Source: Planctomycetota bacterium
GTDB taxonomy: Bacteria > Planctomycetota > GCA-002687715 > DRQF01
Reading direction: 5' to 3'
Assembly: GCA_024275615.1 (NCBI GenBank)
Contig: JAJRYU010000017.1
Coordinates: 1-5,339, forward strand
Length of the DNA: 5,339 bases
Positions 1 through 5,339 of this stretch are shown here, piece after piece. Position 1 is the stretch's first letter; each line of letters opens with the position of its first letter. The position numbers and the translations under genes are program-made. The notes beneath the pieces are model-generated. The model did no database searches. It was given only the letters and a program-made list of their open reading frames with translations, and had not been told where the DNA came from.

Positions 1-56
1 GAGATGAGCTTGCGCATCTCCTCAATCGTCCGAATCTTCCGTTTCATTTCTGACAT
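1..56 (-). CDS. Partial gene, unidentified (N-terminus only)
   Basis: On the minus strand an ATG at 56-54 opens a frame that stays open to the left edge, giving about 18 residues that begin MSEMKRKIRTIEEMRKLI. The peptide is basic and helix-prone but too short to assign a family. A GGAG lies ten bases upstream of the ATG; a second ATG at codon 4 is an alternative start. The gene would lie downstream of, and in the same direction as, the cyclodeaminase-peptidase fusion gene, with about 235 bases between them. The opposite strand is also open here, in a frame ending at the TGA at 79-81, so the strand choice rests on the start signal and the natural look of the minus-strand peptide. Confidence 0.33.
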   Translation of the reverse strand, partial: MSEMKRKIRTIEEMRKLI

Positions 57-259
57 CGCTCCGGGGCTCCGAAAGAAATGATCATCTCAATCTCTCAGGA
101 CGAATGAAGATGGCGTGACCGGGTGCTTACGCTTCATTTGCGAATCAGAGGCACAAACACCTGCCTCGGCTCCTTCCTCTCGGAGTCTGGATTCTCCCTC
201 TTCTTGAATTCATTCTCTTGCCCTCGAACTGCACCGCAACTCGATCGAATTCCGCCAAG

Positions 260-273
260 TTCTGTACACAGAA
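260..273. repeat. Short inverted repeat downstream of fusion gene
   Basis: The site has six-base arms TTCTGT and ACAGAA separated by AC. It lies about 20 bases past the stop of the fusion gene on the minus strand. No T-run follows it in that direction, so it is not a standard intrinsic terminator. It could be a small protein-binding site or chance. Confidence 0.25.
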
Positions 274-291
274 AAATTGTGGGGAAACGCC

Positions 292-1698
292 CTAGGGAAA
301 ACGGTAGAGTTCGAGCTCTTCGAGCCGAATGGCCATCGCCTTGACAGAAACATTAAACCGCGTCGCCAACGGCTCGAATGACTCGCCATCGTAGTACGTG
401 GCCTTGGCGAGTACGTGCCCCAAATCGCGAGGCCCCGCAAGCGATTCGAGCAACTCGTCGACGGTTCCAGAAGTCAAGGCAAAAGACGTGTCGTCACTGA
501 TCCGAAATTGAAGCGTCTTAAACAATCTCTCAAACACGCTCCTAACCTGACTCCTCGGCATTAAGAAACAACTTGCAAAGTAGTCAGCTTGTCGCTCCGT
601 CTCGTTTCTCTTGCCACTATATTCAGAAGCGCCAACAGGGCGATCGCGATGCAAGATCGGATGATCGTGCATCAATGCATGTCCTAACTCATGGGCAATC
701 GTGAAGTTCTGAGTCTCTGGCCTGAATTGATCCGAATACTGAACGACTCTGTTGTCTTGGTCGATTTCAGCGGCAACTTTGTACGTCTCTCCATCGATCT
801 CAATTTCGCCAAGATTCGTTTCACGGTGCAAGTGAAATCCGAGGAGTCTCAAGATAGGTTTCGGCTTCAGAAGGTGACGAATTCGGGTGGTTTCTTTGTC
901 GCCACGAATCGCTGCAGGATTATGCCACAATGCAAGCTTTACTTGGTTGGCAAGATTCTCGATTTCGCGTTTTGACAATTCACCCGACTTGACGTCCGTC
1001 GAGAGTGAATTGAGTTCTTCTCTAAGCGACACTCGTTGTTGCGCCTCAGAATTGAGCCTCTGTTGAAGTTCCCTTGACTCAGACTCTAGCATTTCCAAAG
1101 TCGATCGCAGCTCTACCGCACGTCGACTGTATCGGTCCGGGCGGTCGCCTCTCACCGTTGAACAGAGATTGAGATCAACTACGCATAGGCAACCCCTGAG
1201 AGCGGCCAGCGCGGAGCACATTGCGACTCCCGAATCGCCACGAGCCGATTGAAAACCGTGCTCAAAAACAAAGAACGACGACTTGAGCAGTTCGACGCAG
1301 ACGTCAGCTATTTCAAGTGGGATCTTCGTAGCCTCATCTAATTCAGCGAGGGCATCATCGTCTTTTTGTTTGTACTCGAATGGATCCTTTTTTCGGGCAT
1401 TCCTTACTTTTCGGCTGGCGATGACTTCTCCGAATTGATCCGCATCTTCTTGAAGCAACTTCTTGAGAGTCGGAATCAACTCGTTTTCAATACGGCTGCG
1501 AATTTCAGCCAGTTTGCTGAGATATTTGGCATACCGCCGATCGTCGCTCTTGGGAAGAGTGAGATCAATCACGGTCTTTTGAAGTTGCGCCGAGAGTAAA
1601 CCTTCTAGAGCTGCTGCACTACCCGATCCTGGCTTGTGCCCTCCGGCACCGAACTCATCGAGGAGATTGTTCGCTGATAACTCAAGCCAGTTAGTCAT
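292..1698 (-). CDS. FTCD_C-like domain / coiled coil / ImmA-IrrE zinc peptidase fusion
   Basis: This is a 468-residue protein numbered from the ATG at 1698. Residues ~1-185 resemble the cyclodeaminase/cyclohydrolase family (FTCD_C, FchA): a PGSGSAAALEG loop at 23-33 matches the family's PGGGSxAA segment, and 152-178 (ARGDSGVAM...VVDLNL) matches the conserved SD...NVxxNL helix. Residues ~190-255 are heptad-like and charged, probably coiled coil. Residues ~255-468 look like an ImmA/IrrE peptidase: HELGH at 336-340 supplies two zinc ligands and the catalytic Glu, ExxAD at 368-372 the likely third ligand, then FASCFLMP, and a C-terminal LATRFNVSVKAMAIRL helix pair. Known ImmA/IrrE enzymes cleave repressors such as ImmR and DdrO; FTCD_C domains act on formimino- or methenyl-tetrahydrofolate. 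No signal peptide is seen, so it is probably cytoplasmic. A longer form from a GTG at 1749 adds 17 residues outside the family alignment; neither start has a strong Shine-Dalgarno. No XRE-type repressor partner is visible. Domain calls are firm for the peptidase and good for the N-terminus; joint function is inference. Confidence 0.88.
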   Translation of the reverse strand: MTNWLELSANNLLDEFGAGGHKPGSGSAAALEGLLSAQLQKTVIDLTLPKSDDRRYAKYLSKLAEIRSRIENELIPTLKKLLQEDADQFGEVIASRKVRNARKKDPFEYKQKDDDALAELDEATKIPLEIADVCVELLKSSFFVFEHGFQSARGDSGVAMCSALAALRGCLCVVDLNLCSTVRGDRPDRYSRRAVELRSTLEMLESESRELQQRLNSEAQQRVSLREELNSLSTDVKSGELSKREIENLANQVKLALWHNPAAIRGDKETTRIRHLLKPKPILRLLGFHLHRETNLGEIEIDGETYKVAAEIDQDNRVVQYSDQFRPETQNFTIAHELGHALMHDHPILHRDRPVGASEYSGKRNETERQADYFASCFLMPRSQVRSVFERLFKTLQFRISDDTSFALTSGTVDELLESLAGPRDLGHVLAKATYYDGESFEPLATRFNVSVKAMAIRLEELELYRFP

Positions 1699-1800
1699 TC
1701 TTTGAATCTCGGTATTATCATCTGTCGCATGCCTTAAACCGCCCTCCACACCTCGCGGATGATCTTGAAGACCAGCTTGCTCCGGATATTCTATCGAAGA

Positions 1801-1858
1801 TGCGCTCTAATCCACTACGTCATTCTGGCAAAAAGGGACATTTTCAGTGTTCATAGTG
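1801..1858. mobile_element. Possible IS21-family end remnant
   Basis: The stretch contains CTGGCAAAAAGGGACATTTT (1825-1844), which resembles the repeated GAAAATGTYCC...TTTTGCCA motif near the ends of IS21-family elements as I remember them. No istA or istB coding sequence is present, and no second copy or paired end was found in the window, so at most this is a solitary fragment. It lies 100-160 bases upstream of the fusion gene. The call rests on recalled resemblance alone. Confidence 0.25.
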
Positions 1859-1916
1859 CCTATGGACGGCATTTGAGCTTCGATGCCTACCCCGCAGAAA
1901 TTGCAGAAGCCAAGTC

Positions 1917-1953
1917 AAAAACCACCGGCCTCGCCTACTTACTCGCCAAGGCC
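1917..1953 (-). terminator. Weak candidate terminator for radC-like gene
   Basis: Reading the minus strand, GGCCT (1953-1949) can pair with AGGCC (1931-1927) across a 17-base loop, followed after five bases by TTTTT (1921-1917). It sits about 50 bases past the radC-like stop. The stem is short and the T-run is displaced, so this is a weak call. Confidence 0.22.
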
Positions 1954-2002
1954 AATTCCTCTCGCTGCCCAACCTCCTTCTCCCTTCTGCAAAGATTCTT
2001 CC

Positions 2003-2470
2003 TCAAACAAGATCTTTACCCTCCATCGTCATCAAGCCACGGTCAGCCATCGAAACATATCCTGGGTCACCGAGTATCAAATGATCCAAGACTCGGATTC
2101 CAAGTAGCTCACCTGCATCCACCAGCCGCTTGGTCACGGTCAAGTCTTCGCCACTGGGATTGGCATCACCGCTTGGGTGGTTGTGGATAAGAACGACGGC
2201 AGCTGCATTGGCTAAGATCGCGCCCTTAAAAACTTCCCTGGGATGAACCAAGGACCCGGTCAGGGTTCCGACGGAGACAATCTGAAATGAGAGGATTTTG
2301 TTCCGTGCATTCAAGTAGACGGCAACGAACTGCTCACGATCGACCTCACTGAGAAAGGCAAAAGTCCGAGCCACATCTGCCGAGTTGGCGATGCGCTTCG
2401 AGATTGCTCCTGACGACTCAACACGAACACGACGATACCGACAAGTAAGTTCACGAATGTAGATCTGCAT
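2003..2470 (-). CDS. Short RadC-like JAB/JAMM domain protein
   Basis: This 155-residue protein matches the RadC/UPF0758 JAB family. The metal site is complete: H96-N-H98-P-S-G-D, S106, E107-E108-D109 region fits HxHx7Sx2D, and E46 in DREQF is the expected upstream acidic residue. The core LVHPREVFKGAILANAA (75-91) and a C-terminal LLGIRVLDHLILGD (122-135) are typical. Full-length RadC proteins are about 220 residues with an N-terminal helix-hairpin-helix region; here only ~30 residues precede the JAB fold, as in the compact forms found in planctomycetes and mobile elements. The start is the ATG at 2470 because AAGGAG lies seven bases upstream; a longer frame reaching 2515 would bury that site. 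Biochemical role of RadC proteins is unsettled: the DNA-repair label is historical, and JAMM folds can be metalloproteases. It stands alone, with a spacer of ~300 bases before the fusion gene and HNH debris behind it. Confidence 0.9.
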   Translation of the reverse strand: MQIYIRELTCRYRRVRVESSGAISKRIANSADVARTFAFLSEVDREQFVAVYLNARNKILSFQIVSVGTLTGSLVHPREVFKGAILANAAAVVLIHNHPSGDANPSGEDLTVTKRLVDAGELLGIRVLDHLILGDPGYVSMADRGLMTMEGKDLV

Positions 2471-2477
2471 GTCTTTT

Positions 2478-2483
2478 CTCCTT
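2478..2483 (-). promoter_or_regulatory. Shine-Dalgarno deciding the radC-like start
   Basis: The minus strand reads AAGGAG seven bases before the ATG at 2470. It supports that ATG over the upstream in-frame start at 2515. Confidence 0.75.
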
Positions 2484-2502
2484 GTTTGACAGACTGCAAA
2501 CA
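2483..2502. promoter_or_regulatory. Inverted repeat in radC-like leader
   Basis: Six-base arms TGTTTG (2483-2488) and CAAACA (2497-2502) flank ACAGACTG. The repeat abuts, and overlaps by one base, the Shine-Dalgarno of the radC-like gene. It could be a repressor site or a small leader hairpin that controls ribosome access. No matching second site was found. Confidence 0.3.
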
Positions 2503-2776
2503 GGAAGAAACCCACCTTGCCGAATTCGCGATTACGTTACCGAACAACAAGACTCGTTTGAAGGAGCCCCTGTGTCCGAAGTATTTCGCGAAAAGGCCAC
2601 TGTAAAGTTCTCTGACCGAAGTAATTCGTCTCTGAGAACATGCCGCTTGATTTTGCTGCGCCAACCATGAACGTCTTTCTTGACGGTTTTGAGCCCTCAG
2701 GAGACACTCTCGTGACTTCTGCAATTATTTCCACACGTGCCAATATCATGAGGCTTCCAATAGATATTCAACCACG
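2503..2776. other. Spacer upstream of radC-like gene, no supported gene
   Basis: Short frames exist on both strands but none has a convincing start signal or recognisable family. A plus-strand frame from an ATG at 2640 runs to 2882; its last ~20 codons (from 2820) carry HNH-like residues and are treated as part of the adjacent pseudogene. The stretch should contain the radC-like promoter on the minus strand, but I see no clear -35/-10 pair. Part of it may be further degraded N-terminal HNH sequence. Confidence 0.4.
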
Positions 2777-3226
2777 TGCCATTGGAGCGACTGCGAAGAG
2801 CCCTGTGGTGGTTGAACAGTTGAATCCAGATCAGGCCTTTTTGGCTTCTCGCCGAATTGACCGGCAATCCCTTGCTTGGTGAAGCAACCTCTGAATCAAC
2901 GGTTCGGATTTGAACGTGGCTCCAACACGAACTTTGGATCTGGCAACGTTGGCGCAAAACTTGACGAGCATTAGGTGGCTGAGCTCTGGCTGCTCCGCAT
3001 GGAGCAAGGATTACTGCAAAGACAAATCGCTGCGATCAATGGTGTGGCCATCAGCACGATCAATTCGATCTTGACTGGCAGAACATGGAAACTTGTCCAT
3101 CCTCCGACGGTAAACAAAGCTGCGCAACAAGAACGGCTCACCTCGACTTGGATTTTCCAACTTGAAGCGAGCCGTCTTCTTTTCTTGATCAACGAGATGT
3201 TGGCCAATTGGCCTATGGGAACATGA
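2777..3226 (+). pseudogene. Degraded HNH homing-type endonuclease with C-terminal HTH
   Basis: Three pieces line up, in order, with phage-type HNH endonucleases of the CHxCDxxxCxNPDHLFLG...AKL...HTH layout. The first, at 2777-2812, reads CHWSDCEEPCGG and meets a TGA at 2813. The second, one frame over from 2820, reads LNPDQAFLASRRID and stops at 2880. The third, back in the first frame from about 2873, reads CLVKQ...RFGFERGSNTN...GNVGAKLDEH, then TAG at 2972-2974, then VAELWLLRMEQGLLQRQIAA and GVAISTINSILTGRTWK. The last part is a clear helix-turn-helix (about 3008-3076) ending in the GRTW signature (3080-3088). The TAG would be CAG, a glutamine common at that position, after one transition. 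After GRTWK the frame continues as unrelated sequence to a TGA at 3224-3226. An open frame from a GTG at 2975 to 3226 (83 codons) could still yield an HTH-only peptide, but no Shine-Dalgarno was seen. The HTH is well supported; the HNH part is weaker. Confidence 0.45.
3202..3213. repeat. Perfect 12-base palindrome at convergent gene ends
   Basis: GGCCAATTGGCC is a perfect palindrome without a spacer. It overlaps the last base of the TAG of the secreted-protein gene and lies inside the tail of the HNH remnant. With no loop and no T-run it is a poor terminator; it may be coincidence. Confidence 0.35.
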
Positions 3227-4217
3227 TCTCTCGACCATCTGTGGCTGTAAACCATGTGTTGCCCGTGTTGCCACTTGGCGCAACAGCATAGGCTTGGATC
3301 ATCAAACTCAGACCGCTCAAGCCATTTGGAATACCATAACTGAAGGTCATCCCTCCAGGTGGCAACAAGCCCTGAGAAAATGCGCTCGATTGCCCAGAGT
3401 AGAGCAGTAACGTTGGATAATAAACGTTGGGTGCGAAGTCCAAGAACACCTCTGGATAGTCCACTGGCTGAAATGGCGGAGTCCCCGTTGGGAAGAGCTG
3501 AGCATAGAGAACGGGTGGGGTAAAGTCGTAGCTTCCTCCGGGCGATTCGAAATGGACGACTAAGGAGTCACCAGAATTTGCAGACTGCGGAAGAAGTGTT
3601 GTAGTGACCGGCCCATTGACACCAGTGGAAAGAACAAAATCCTCCCCTGACCCTGGATAGAATTGGGATAGTGACGAGAGAATCTCAATTGTAACGGTTG
3701 CCGATCCCGAGTTGTCATTGGACAACGTTTGATCATTTGCGCCAAGATAGATCTCGCCACCGACTGCCGCTACGAATTCGATAAAGGACCCGATGAAACC
3801 CGGACCATAAGCGCCTACAGCACCATCTTGTGCACCGGTATTTCCCGTAACGGGATGCACATCTGAACCGTCATCAATGAGCCAACCAGTTCCAATTCCC
3901 CAAGGTGCGGGTGGTTGACCAATTGACCCGATGAGGCTGTACTTCTGGATGGTCGGCAGAACGCTTAGAGGATTGGTAGCCGCCGGGTTCGGTCCATTGG
4001 GAGTTCCCATCGACCATCCGGGACCCTGGCCGAACATCCATGTGGGCACATTTGGCGAAGTGATTCGCACGAAATCTCCGGCGACGACGATGACGCCCGT
4101 CGGATGTGCTGCTCCTGCGGGAGATGCAGAAACACTGACCGTCGTTTGAGCAGAGACCGCCAAACTCAAAGTCATTGTCACGACCGTGACTATTATCCAT
4201 GCATTTTGATTCTTCAT
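3213..4217 (-). CDS. Secreted protein with LecA-like domain and planctomycete C-terminal domain
   Basis: This is a 334-residue protein with a clear Sec signal peptide: MKNQNAW, a hydrophobic stretch at ~8-20, and AVSA before Q24 as a probable signal peptidase I site. Residues ~27-180 resemble the PA-IL/LecA galactose-binding lectin fold: a GVIVVAGDFVRIT strand pair (41-53), YSLIGSIG (93-100), PWGIG (105-109), and GEIYLGAND...DNSGSATVTI (154-178), where the Asp/Asn-rich loop corresponds to the calcium and sugar site of LecA. Residues ~190-334 carry GEDFVLSTGVNG, long beta-type segments and an end of GIPNGLSGLSLMIQAYAV...WFTATDGREI, like a C-terminal domain I recall from many secreted planctomycete proteins. 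The ATG at 4217 is chosen because AGGAG sits seven bases upstream and the signal peptide starts there; a frame extending to 4331 adds 38 basic residues that would spoil it. The substrate is unknown; binding to a surface or environmental glycan is inferred. Its end overlaps the HNH remnant by 14 bases, tail to tail. Confidence 0.8.
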   Translation of the reverse strand: MKNQNAWIIVTVVTMTLSLAVSAQTTVSVSASPAGAAHPTGVIVVAGDFVRITSPNVPTWMFGQGPGWSMGTPNGPNPAATNPLSVLPTIQKYSLIGSIGQPPAPWGIGTGWLIDDGSDVHPVTGNTGAQDGAVGAYGPGFIGSFIEFVAAVGGEIYLGANDQTLSNDNSGSATVTIEILSSLSQFYPGSGEDFVLSTGVNGPVTTTLLPQSANSGDSLVVHFESPGGSYDFTPPVLYAQLFPTGTPPFQPVDYPEVFLDFAPNVYYPTLLLYSGQSSAFSQGLLPPGGMTFSYGIPNGLSGLSLMIQAYAVAPSGNTGNTWFTATDGREIMFP

Positions 4218-4224
4218 AGTTCCT

Positions 4225-4229
4225 CTCCT
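4225..4229 (-). promoter_or_regulatory. Shine-Dalgarno deciding the secreted-protein start
   Basis: The minus strand reads AGGAG seven bases before the ATG at 4217. It places translation at the signal peptide instead of the longer upstream frame. Confidence 0.75.
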
Positions 4230-4448
4230 AAATCCCTGTCTTTGGTGCTTCCGACCCAACATCGGGCTGAGCACTTTCTTCATGCTGCGACTTTGCTTTC
4301 TCATGCTCCGTTTCACACAAGAGTCTTCCATACCTCATTCGCCTCAAACCAACTCACGATGCTCTTGGCGGCAAAGCCAGAAGAATAGCCCCTGCCAAGC
4401 CATTTGATAATTGAGCGTGTCATCTCGTTCTCGGCTTTCATCAGTGGC

Positions 4449-4482
4449 GCAAGAACCCCACGTCTGTGACCGACATTCTTGC
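4449..4482. repeat. Seven-base inverted repeat in divergent spacer
   Basis: GCAAGAA (4449-4455) and TTCTTGC (4476-4482) are perfect complements with a 20-base loop. No T-run follows on either strand. It could be a hairpin or a binding site; function is unknown. Confidence 0.3.
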
Positions 4483-4592
4483 CAATTTATCACTCACACT
4501 CGACCATGTTCCGCCGCTAAATGGAAGAGGAGCCCTTCAGCGAAACGGCAAGGAACCCCGCCAAGATATTTAGGGCAAACTACTTAGGCCTT

Positions 4593-4674
4593 TCATCCTC
4601 CTCGATCCGTAGGTGAGAATGGCCGTAGAAGTTCTCATTGCTCTCACGAATGACGAGGATGAGAATTCCTCATC
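4593..4674 (+). promoter_or_regulatory. Candidate structured leader with alternative helices
   Basis: TCATCCTC (4593-4600) is a perfect complement of GAGGATGA (4655-4662). Inside that stem, GTGAGA (4613-4618) pairs with TCTCAC (4642-4647), or alternatively TGAGAA (4614-4619) with TTCTCA (4632-4637). GATGAG (4658-4663) can instead pair with CTCATC (4669-4674) across five bases, which would break the long stem. Such mutually exclusive helices are what attenuators and riboswitches look like, but no known class is recognised. The element lies 169-250 bases upstream of the kinase start. Transcription of it is not shown. Confidence 0.25.
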
Positions 4675-4842
4675 GGTCTCCACCATTTCTCCATCTTTGT
4701 GTCCTGGTGTTCTCTAATTCAGGAGTTGAGTCACACGTGTTCCTTCTTTGCGCCTTGTAGTTTCGAACCGCAAACTCTCCGGGCGGTGTAGAATCGCCTC
4801 GAATTGAAGCAATCAAAACAAGATCAGAATTGTAGAGAAGAA

Positions 4843-5339
4843 ATGGGCTCTAACGACACCGAGAATCGAGACGATGCCTTGAGGCGCATTCTGGATCGAG
4901 CGATTGAAGATTCAGCAGATAGCCCCATGGACATACTGGCTGCGGTGCTCGGAGCTGCTGGTGAAGACCAACATAGTGAGGAACTGAACCTGCATGGCCA
5001 AGTAGCAGGTTGTTGGCGACTTCTACGAGTCATCGGCGTTGGTGGCATGGGCGTGACTTACGAAGCTCGTGATCATGATGGCGTCAAGGCCGCAGTCAAG
5101 GTAGTTGGACGTGTGAAAGCTGGCAGTTTGGCCCGATTCGAGGCTGAATGCAATTCTCTTGAGCACTTAGATCACTCAGGAGTCGTACGTTACCTTGGAC
5201 GTGGCCGTCTGGGGTCAGGCAAGGCATTCATGGTCATGGAATTTGTCGACGGCTGCCATCTTGGCAAGTTGGTTGAAGACTTGCAGGAAGGAAATCCAAA
5301 TCCGGTCGCCGAATCCTTCAAGGAGCGTGCACAAGGTGA
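4843..5339 (+). CDS. Serine/threonine protein kinase, N-terminal part, runs off the window
   Basis: The frame from the ATG at 4843 stays open to the right edge, giving 165 residues without a stop. Residues ~58-165 are the N-lobe of a Hanks-type (Pkn) kinase: glycine loop IGVGGMGVTYEA (64-75), AAVKVV with the ATP-binding lysine K86, the alpha-C glutamate E102 in RFEAEC, HLDHSGVVRYLG (108-119), and a hinge FMVMEFVDG (129-137). The HRD catalytic loop and DFG motif would lie past the edge, so activity cannot be judged. Residues 1-55 form an acidic, helical lead of unknown role. The start is supported by a weak AGAGAAGAA just upstream and an in-frame TAG at 4789-4791. Such kinases phosphorylate Ser/Thr on regulators and are numerous in planctomycetes; many carry a membrane segment and sensor C-terminal to the kinase domain, which cannot be seen here. 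The divergently transcribed neighbour encodes a secreted protein, but a functional link is not shown. Confidence 0.88.
   Translation, partial: MGSNDTENRDDALRRILDRAIEDSADSPMDILAAVLGAAGEDQHSEELNLHGQVAGCWRLLRVIGVGGMGVTYEARDHDGVKAAVKVVGRVKAGSLARFEAECNSLEHLDHSGVVRYLGRGRLGSGKAFMVMEFVDGCHLGKLVEDLQEGNPNPVAESFKERAQG

Larger units (their letters stand above)
4218..4842. other. Divergent intergenic region, no supported gene
   Basis: These 625 bases separate the secreted-protein gene (minus) from the kinase gene (plus) and must hold both promoters. I find no convincing -35/-10 pair; a TAGAAT at 4789-4794 is a possible -10 for the kinase but lacks a well-spaced -35. A 32-codon frame from an ATG near 4519 has no recognisable product. 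The notable content is a set of inverted repeats listed separately. The region is long for a bacterial spacer and may hold decayed sequence or a leader RNA. Confidence 0.5.

Noticed and set aside
276..288. TTGTGGGGA resembling a DnaA box
   Set aside because: It is a single mismatched copy without clustering, so it gives no support for an origin.
210..440. Minus-strand open frame of 76 codons at the end of the fusion gene
   Set aside because: It overlaps the peptidase C-terminus in another frame and is Arg/Ser-rich, as expected from a shadow.
1759..2190. Plus-strand open frame of 143 codons
   Set aside because: It runs antisense through the radC-like gene, has no recognisable domain, and its Pro/Ser/His-rich end is what the reverse of the JAB gene gives.
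2311..2724. Minus-strand open frame of 137 codons overlapping the radC-like gene
   Set aside because: It overlaps the well-supported JAB domain in another frame and shows no family features.
2640..2882. Plus-strand open frame of 80 codons as an independent gene
   Set aside because: No Shine-Dalgarno or family match over most of it; only its end carries HNH-like residues, better explained as one frame of the pseudogene.
2900..2925. GTTCAAATCC on the minus strand resembling a tRNA T-loop
   Set aside because: The flanking bases do not form a T-stem and no acceptor, D or anticodon arms are present.
4218..4331. 38-residue N-terminal extension of the secreted protein
   Set aside because: The ATG at 4217 has a well-spaced Shine-Dalgarno and begins a signal peptide; the extension would place the signal sequence internally.
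4755..4794. TTGTAG and TAGAAT as a kinase promoter
   Set aside because: The spacing is about 28 bases, too long for a standard -35/-10 pair.
4824..5048. Minus-strand open frame of 74 codons
   Set aside because: It is antisense to the kinase start, and the plus-strand frame has unmistakable kinase motifs.

Overview
The window most resembles a chromosomal accessory stretch from a Planctomycetota-like bacterium of moderate GC content. This placement rests on family resemblance recalled from memory, not on a search. The supporting signs are a compact RadC/JAB protein of a type common in planctomycetes, a Pkn-type Ser/Thr kinase with a long N-terminal lead, and a secreted protein whose C-terminal half looks like a domain that is repeated in many copies in marine planctomycetes. 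No rRNA, tRNA or CRISPR array was seen.

Layout from left to right: (1) 1-56, minus: the first ~18 codons of an unidentified gene that leaves the window. (2) 292-1698, minus: an unusual three-part protein with an N-terminal formiminotransferase-cyclodeaminase-like (FTCD_C/FchA-type) domain, a coiled coil, and a C-terminal ImmA/IrrE-type zinc peptidase with an intact HELGH motif. (3) 1699-2002: a spacer holding a possible weak terminator for the next gene and a sequence that resembles an IS21-family end. (4) 2003-2470, minus: a short RadC-like JAB/JAMM metalloprotein without the N-terminal HhH region, with a strong Shine-Dalgarno and a small inverted repeat just upstream. (5) 2777-3226, plus: apparent debris of an HNH homing-type endonuclease, where CH..C and NPD..FL motifs, the AKL linker and a C-terminal helix-turn-helix can be followed across two frame changes and one in-frame TAG. 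(6) 3213-4217, minus: a Sec-exported protein with a LecA/PA-IL-like lectin domain and a planctomycete-type C-terminal domain. (7) 4218-4842: a 625-base divergent intergenic region with several inverted repeats, some mutually exclusive. (8) 4843 to the right edge, plus: the N-terminal half of a Ser/Thr protein kinase.

The genes do not form an evident pathway. The kinase and the secreted protein diverge from a shared upstream region. The radC-like gene and the fusion gene point the same way but are about 300 bases apart and probably transcribed separately. Mobile-element debris (HNH remnant, possible IS end) around an orphan RadC-like gene and an ImmA/IrrE fusion suggests an accessory or previously mobile segment. 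The fusion protein is the strongest candidate for something undescribed: a folate-enzyme-like domain coupled through a coiled coil to a peptidase family known for cleaving repressors.
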